Assembly: GCA_026416315.1 (NCBI GenBank)
Contig: JAOAFK010000040.1
Coordinates: 1-9,423 of the forward strand
Source of the DNA: Syntrophorhabdaceae bacterium
GTDB lineage: Bacteria; Desulfobacterota; Syntrophorhabdia; Syntrophorhabdales; Syntrophorhabdaceae
Direction of reading: 5' to 3'
Length of the DNA: 9,423 bases
In this document: positions 8,046 to 9,423 of the stretch, piece by piece
Layout: each line of letters starts with the position of its first letter
How positions within the stretch are numbered: the first letter of the stretch is position 1
The notes under the pieces: generated by a model
Databases searched by the model: none
What the model saw: the letters and a program-made list of their open reading frames with translations, nothing else
Told to the model about the DNA's origin: nothing
Program-made: the position numbers and the translations under genes

Positions 8046-9015
8046 TTTTCGCCCATCTAAAATATAATACAGGGTTTGAGTGTTTTGAAACCTCAAGGAT
8101 GCCTGCCTTTTCAAAGATAAATTTTTCCTTTAGCCCATTTTTAGTGTCTTCTGATATGAGTATCTCATCTTTAGAGGCAATCTTCTGTAACCTTGCCGCT
8201 ATATTCACAGGCATCCCTATGGCAGTATATTCTTTCTTTGACACAGAACCGAATATGCCAGTTACTACATAACCGGTACTTATGCCAATACCTATATCAA
8301 TTCCTGTTTTAGAATTCTTTACATACTCCAACATCTCTATGGCACACGATACTGCATTTATTTCGTGTCCATCGGAGTTCACCGGTGCACCGAAAAGGGC
8401 CATAACACTATCTCCAATGTATTTATCCACCATCCCTCCATGTTTTTTTACTATGGCACTCATGGGTTGAAAATAACGGGTGTTTAAAAGATGAGCAAGC
8501 TCATCAGGTGACATCACAGAGGAGAGTTTTGTAAACCCCCTTATATCAGAAAAAAGTATTGTTATCAATGATAATTTTGGTTCAAGGTGTTTTGGTTCCA
8601 GAAGTAATTTGTTGAAGATATCCGGTGCTATGAATTGCCTCATCTTTCTTTTCAAATAATACTCTTTTATCTTCCACTTAAGCTCTCTGTTTTCAAAGGG
8701 TTTTGTGATAAATCCATCTATACCTGCGTCAATTGCCTTTATGGAGGATTCAAGGGTACCGTATCCTGTAAGGATAATCTTTGTGGAATCGTAATGTATT
8801 TTATTTATCTCTTCTATGGTCTTTATTCCATCTATTCCGGGCATAATAAGGTCGCATATCACCACATCAAGGATTGTAGGATTTTTCTGGATAATATTTA
8901 ATGCCTCTTCACCGCTTGGGGCAGTTTGAACTGTATGCCCGTCTTCTTTCAGTATCCTTGTAAGGGATCTCCTTATACCATCCTCATCGTCTACAACAAG
9001 GATACCTAATTTCAT
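8032..9015 (-). CDS. Response regulator with C-terminal class III adenylate/guanylate cyclase domain
   Basis: A 327-residue, soluble two-domain protein. Residues 3-120 are a CheY-like receiver with acidic pocket D9-D10-E11, phosphoacceptor D55 (ICDLIMPG), T83 and K105-P106. After a short linker, about 148-320 form a class III nucleotide cyclase domain: FSDIRGFT with metal ligand D157, DKYIGDSVMALFG with purine-specifying K198 and metal ligand D202, and EYTAIGMPVNIAAR with T264, N271 and R275. All two-metal and transition-state residues are present, so a catalytically competent homodimer is expected. Lys plus Thr at the purine positions fits class IIIb adenylate cyclases, so cAMP is the likely product; bicarbonate sensitivity, known in that class, is possible. 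There are no membrane segments. The start has GGAG ten bases upstream and a good promoter beyond it. It is first in the run ending at coaX. No histidine kinase gene is in the window. Confidence 0.9.
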   Translation of the reverse strand: MKLGILVVDDEDGIRRSLTRILKEDGHTVQTAPSGEEALNIIQKNPTILDVVICDLIMPGIDGIKTIEEINKIHYDSTKIILTGYGTLESSIKAIDAGIDGFITKPFENRELKWKIKEYYLKRKMRQFIAPDIFNKLLLEPKHLEPKLSLITILFSDIRGFTKLSSVMSPDELAHLLNTRYFQPMSAIVKKHGGMVDKYIGDSVMALFGAPVNSDGHEINAVSCAIEMLEYVKNSKTGIDIGIGISTGYVVTGIFGSVSKKEYTAIGMPVNIAARLQKIASKDEILISEDTKNGLKEKFIFEKAGILEVSKHSNPVLYFRWAKNGKV

Positions 9016-9040
9016 CTTTGTCTTTCTCCAGTATTTACAT

Positions 9041-9067
9041 ATTATAATAAGACCTGAAAAATGACAA
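9041..9067 (-). promoter_or_regulatory. Promoter of the cyclase-rel-EF-G-birA-coaX operon
   Basis: On the minus strand there is a perfect TATAAT (9041-9046) with TTGTCA (9062-9067, 5/6 to -35) 15 bases upstream. The spacer is short, but TAATAT two bases further down would give 17. Transcription would start near 9034, leaving a leader of about 20 bases that contains GGAG (9026-9029) before the ATG at 9015. Confidence 0.5.
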
Positions 9068-9089
9068 GTATTAATTGCCTTTCATTTTT
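9057..9089. repeat. Inverted repeat in the divergent intergenic region (possible operator)
   Basis: AAAAATGA (9057-9064) and TCATTTTT (9082-9089) are perfect 8-bp inverted arms separated by 17 bases. The small palindrome ATTAAT (9070-9075) sits almost exactly at the centre. The left arm overlaps the -35 of the cyclase promoter. The arms are A/T-rich, so chance is a real alternative. Confidence 0.3.
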
Positions 9090-9100
9090 GTGTTAATTTA

Positions 9101-9106
9101 GATAAT
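9101..9106 (+). promoter_or_regulatory. Possible -10 element for the recD2-like gene
   Basis: GATAAT (5/6 to TATAAT) lies nine bases before the ATG at 9116. The nearest -35-like hexamer, TTGCCT (9075-9080), is 20 bases upstream, which is too far for a strong sigma-70 promoter. If used, the leader would be only a few bases long, and no Shine-Dalgarno sequence is visible. Confidence 0.25.
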
Positions 9107-9115
9107 ATAGAACAG

Positions 9116-9423
9116 ATGACATCGAGACACGAAATAGAGATAAACGGACAGATAGAACGCATCACCTATACAAATGAAGAAAATGGTTACACCATTGCAA
9201 AGGTGAAGGTAAAGGGAAGAAATGATCTCATAACCATAGTAGGAACCATGTTCTCTGTTTCTCCAGGAGAAATTTTAAGAATAAAAGGATTCTGGGATCA
9301 TCATCCAAAATATGGTGAACAATTCAAGATTACAGATTATGAAACATTAATACCCGCTACTATAAAGGGTATAGAGAAATATCTTGGCTCCGGGATGATA
9401 AAGGGTATAGGGCCTGTTATGGC
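9116..9423 (+). CDS. recD2: RecD2-type ATP-dependent DNA helicase, N-terminal fragment (3' end outside window)
   Basis: Only the first 102 codons are present. They match the N-terminal OB-fold-like region of RecD-like helicases (SF1B, 5' to 3') found in bacteria that often lack RecBC: GQIERITYTNEENGYTIAKV at 11-30, then LITIVGTMFSVSPGE, HPKYGEQFKI at 63-72 and, at the edge, LGSGMIKGIGPVM, the start of the helix-hairpin-helix region. The helicase motifs lie beyond the window. The family acts in DNA repair and replication-fork maintenance. The ATG at 9116 is the only ATG in frame after a TGA at 9062-9064, which supports the start, although no Shine-Dalgarno sequence precedes it. It is transcribed divergently from the cyclase operon. 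Confidence 0.88.
   Translation, partial: MTSRHEIEINGQIERITYTNEENGYTIAKVKVKGRNDLITIVGTMFSVSPGEILRIKGFWDHHPKYGEQFKITDYETLIPATIKGIEKYLGSGMIKGIGPVM

Noticed and set aside
9016..9115. CRP-type cAMP operator upstream of the cyclase gene
   Set aside because: I looked for TGTGA-N6-TCACA in the divergent region and found none; the inverted repeat there has different arms.
1..9423. Defence system, mobile element, CRISPR array, tRNA or rRNA
   Set aside because: No direct-repeat arrays, transposase-like proteins, terminal inverted repeats or structured RNA signatures were seen. All sizeable frames are accounted for by housekeeping or signalling genes.

Overview
The window is gene-dense bacterial chromosome. 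More than 97% of it is coding and no gap exceeds about 100 bases. Base composition is AT-leaning, roughly 40% G+C by eye on sampled lines. There are no RNA genes, insertion sequences, CRISPR arrays or phage genes. The gene set and protein style (a Rel protein with the MVRFNDI-type start, a second-type EF-G, type III pantothenate kinase, RecD2, a class III cyclase on a response regulator) suggest a free-living Gram-negative anaerobe-like lineage near Desulfobacterota or Nitrospirota. That placement is inference from family resemblance only.

Layout. On the + strand, the 3' part of a pyruvate,phosphate-dikinase-like gene runs in from the left edge and ends at about 2.04 kb in its own hairpin-plus-T-tract terminator. 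Facing it, five minus-strand genes lie head to tail from about 9.0 kb down to 2.05 kb. In transcription order they are: a response regulator fused to an adenylate cyclase domain; a bifunctional (p)ppGpp synthetase/hydrolase (Rel/SpoT); an EF-G family GTPase; the biotin ligase/repressor BirA; and the type III pantothenate kinase CoaX. The junctions are a 14-nt overlap, a 50-nt gap, an 8-nt overlap and a gap of about 16 nt, so one operon is likely. A good promoter lies upstream of the first gene, and a weaker possible internal promoter precedes EF-G. A 100-bp divergent intergenic region separates this operon from the 5' end of a RecD2-type DNA helicase gene, which runs off the right edge.

How the genes fit together. 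The first two operon genes can make two nucleotide second messengers, cAMP (predicted) and (p)ppGpp. The third acts on the ribosome, and the last two supply or attach the cofactors of acetyl-CoA metabolism (CoA and protein-bound biotin). This reads as a growth-control and housekeeping operon. No wholly new system is evident. The points most worth a second look are: the cyclase-Rel coupling; an EF-G whose domain IV lacks the canonical tip signatures and so looks like a recycling-type paralogue; a Rel protein with KFSD where RxKD or ExDD is expected; and a dikinase-like protein that keeps the ATP-grasp and phosphohistidine domains but lacks the PEP/pyruvate barrel.
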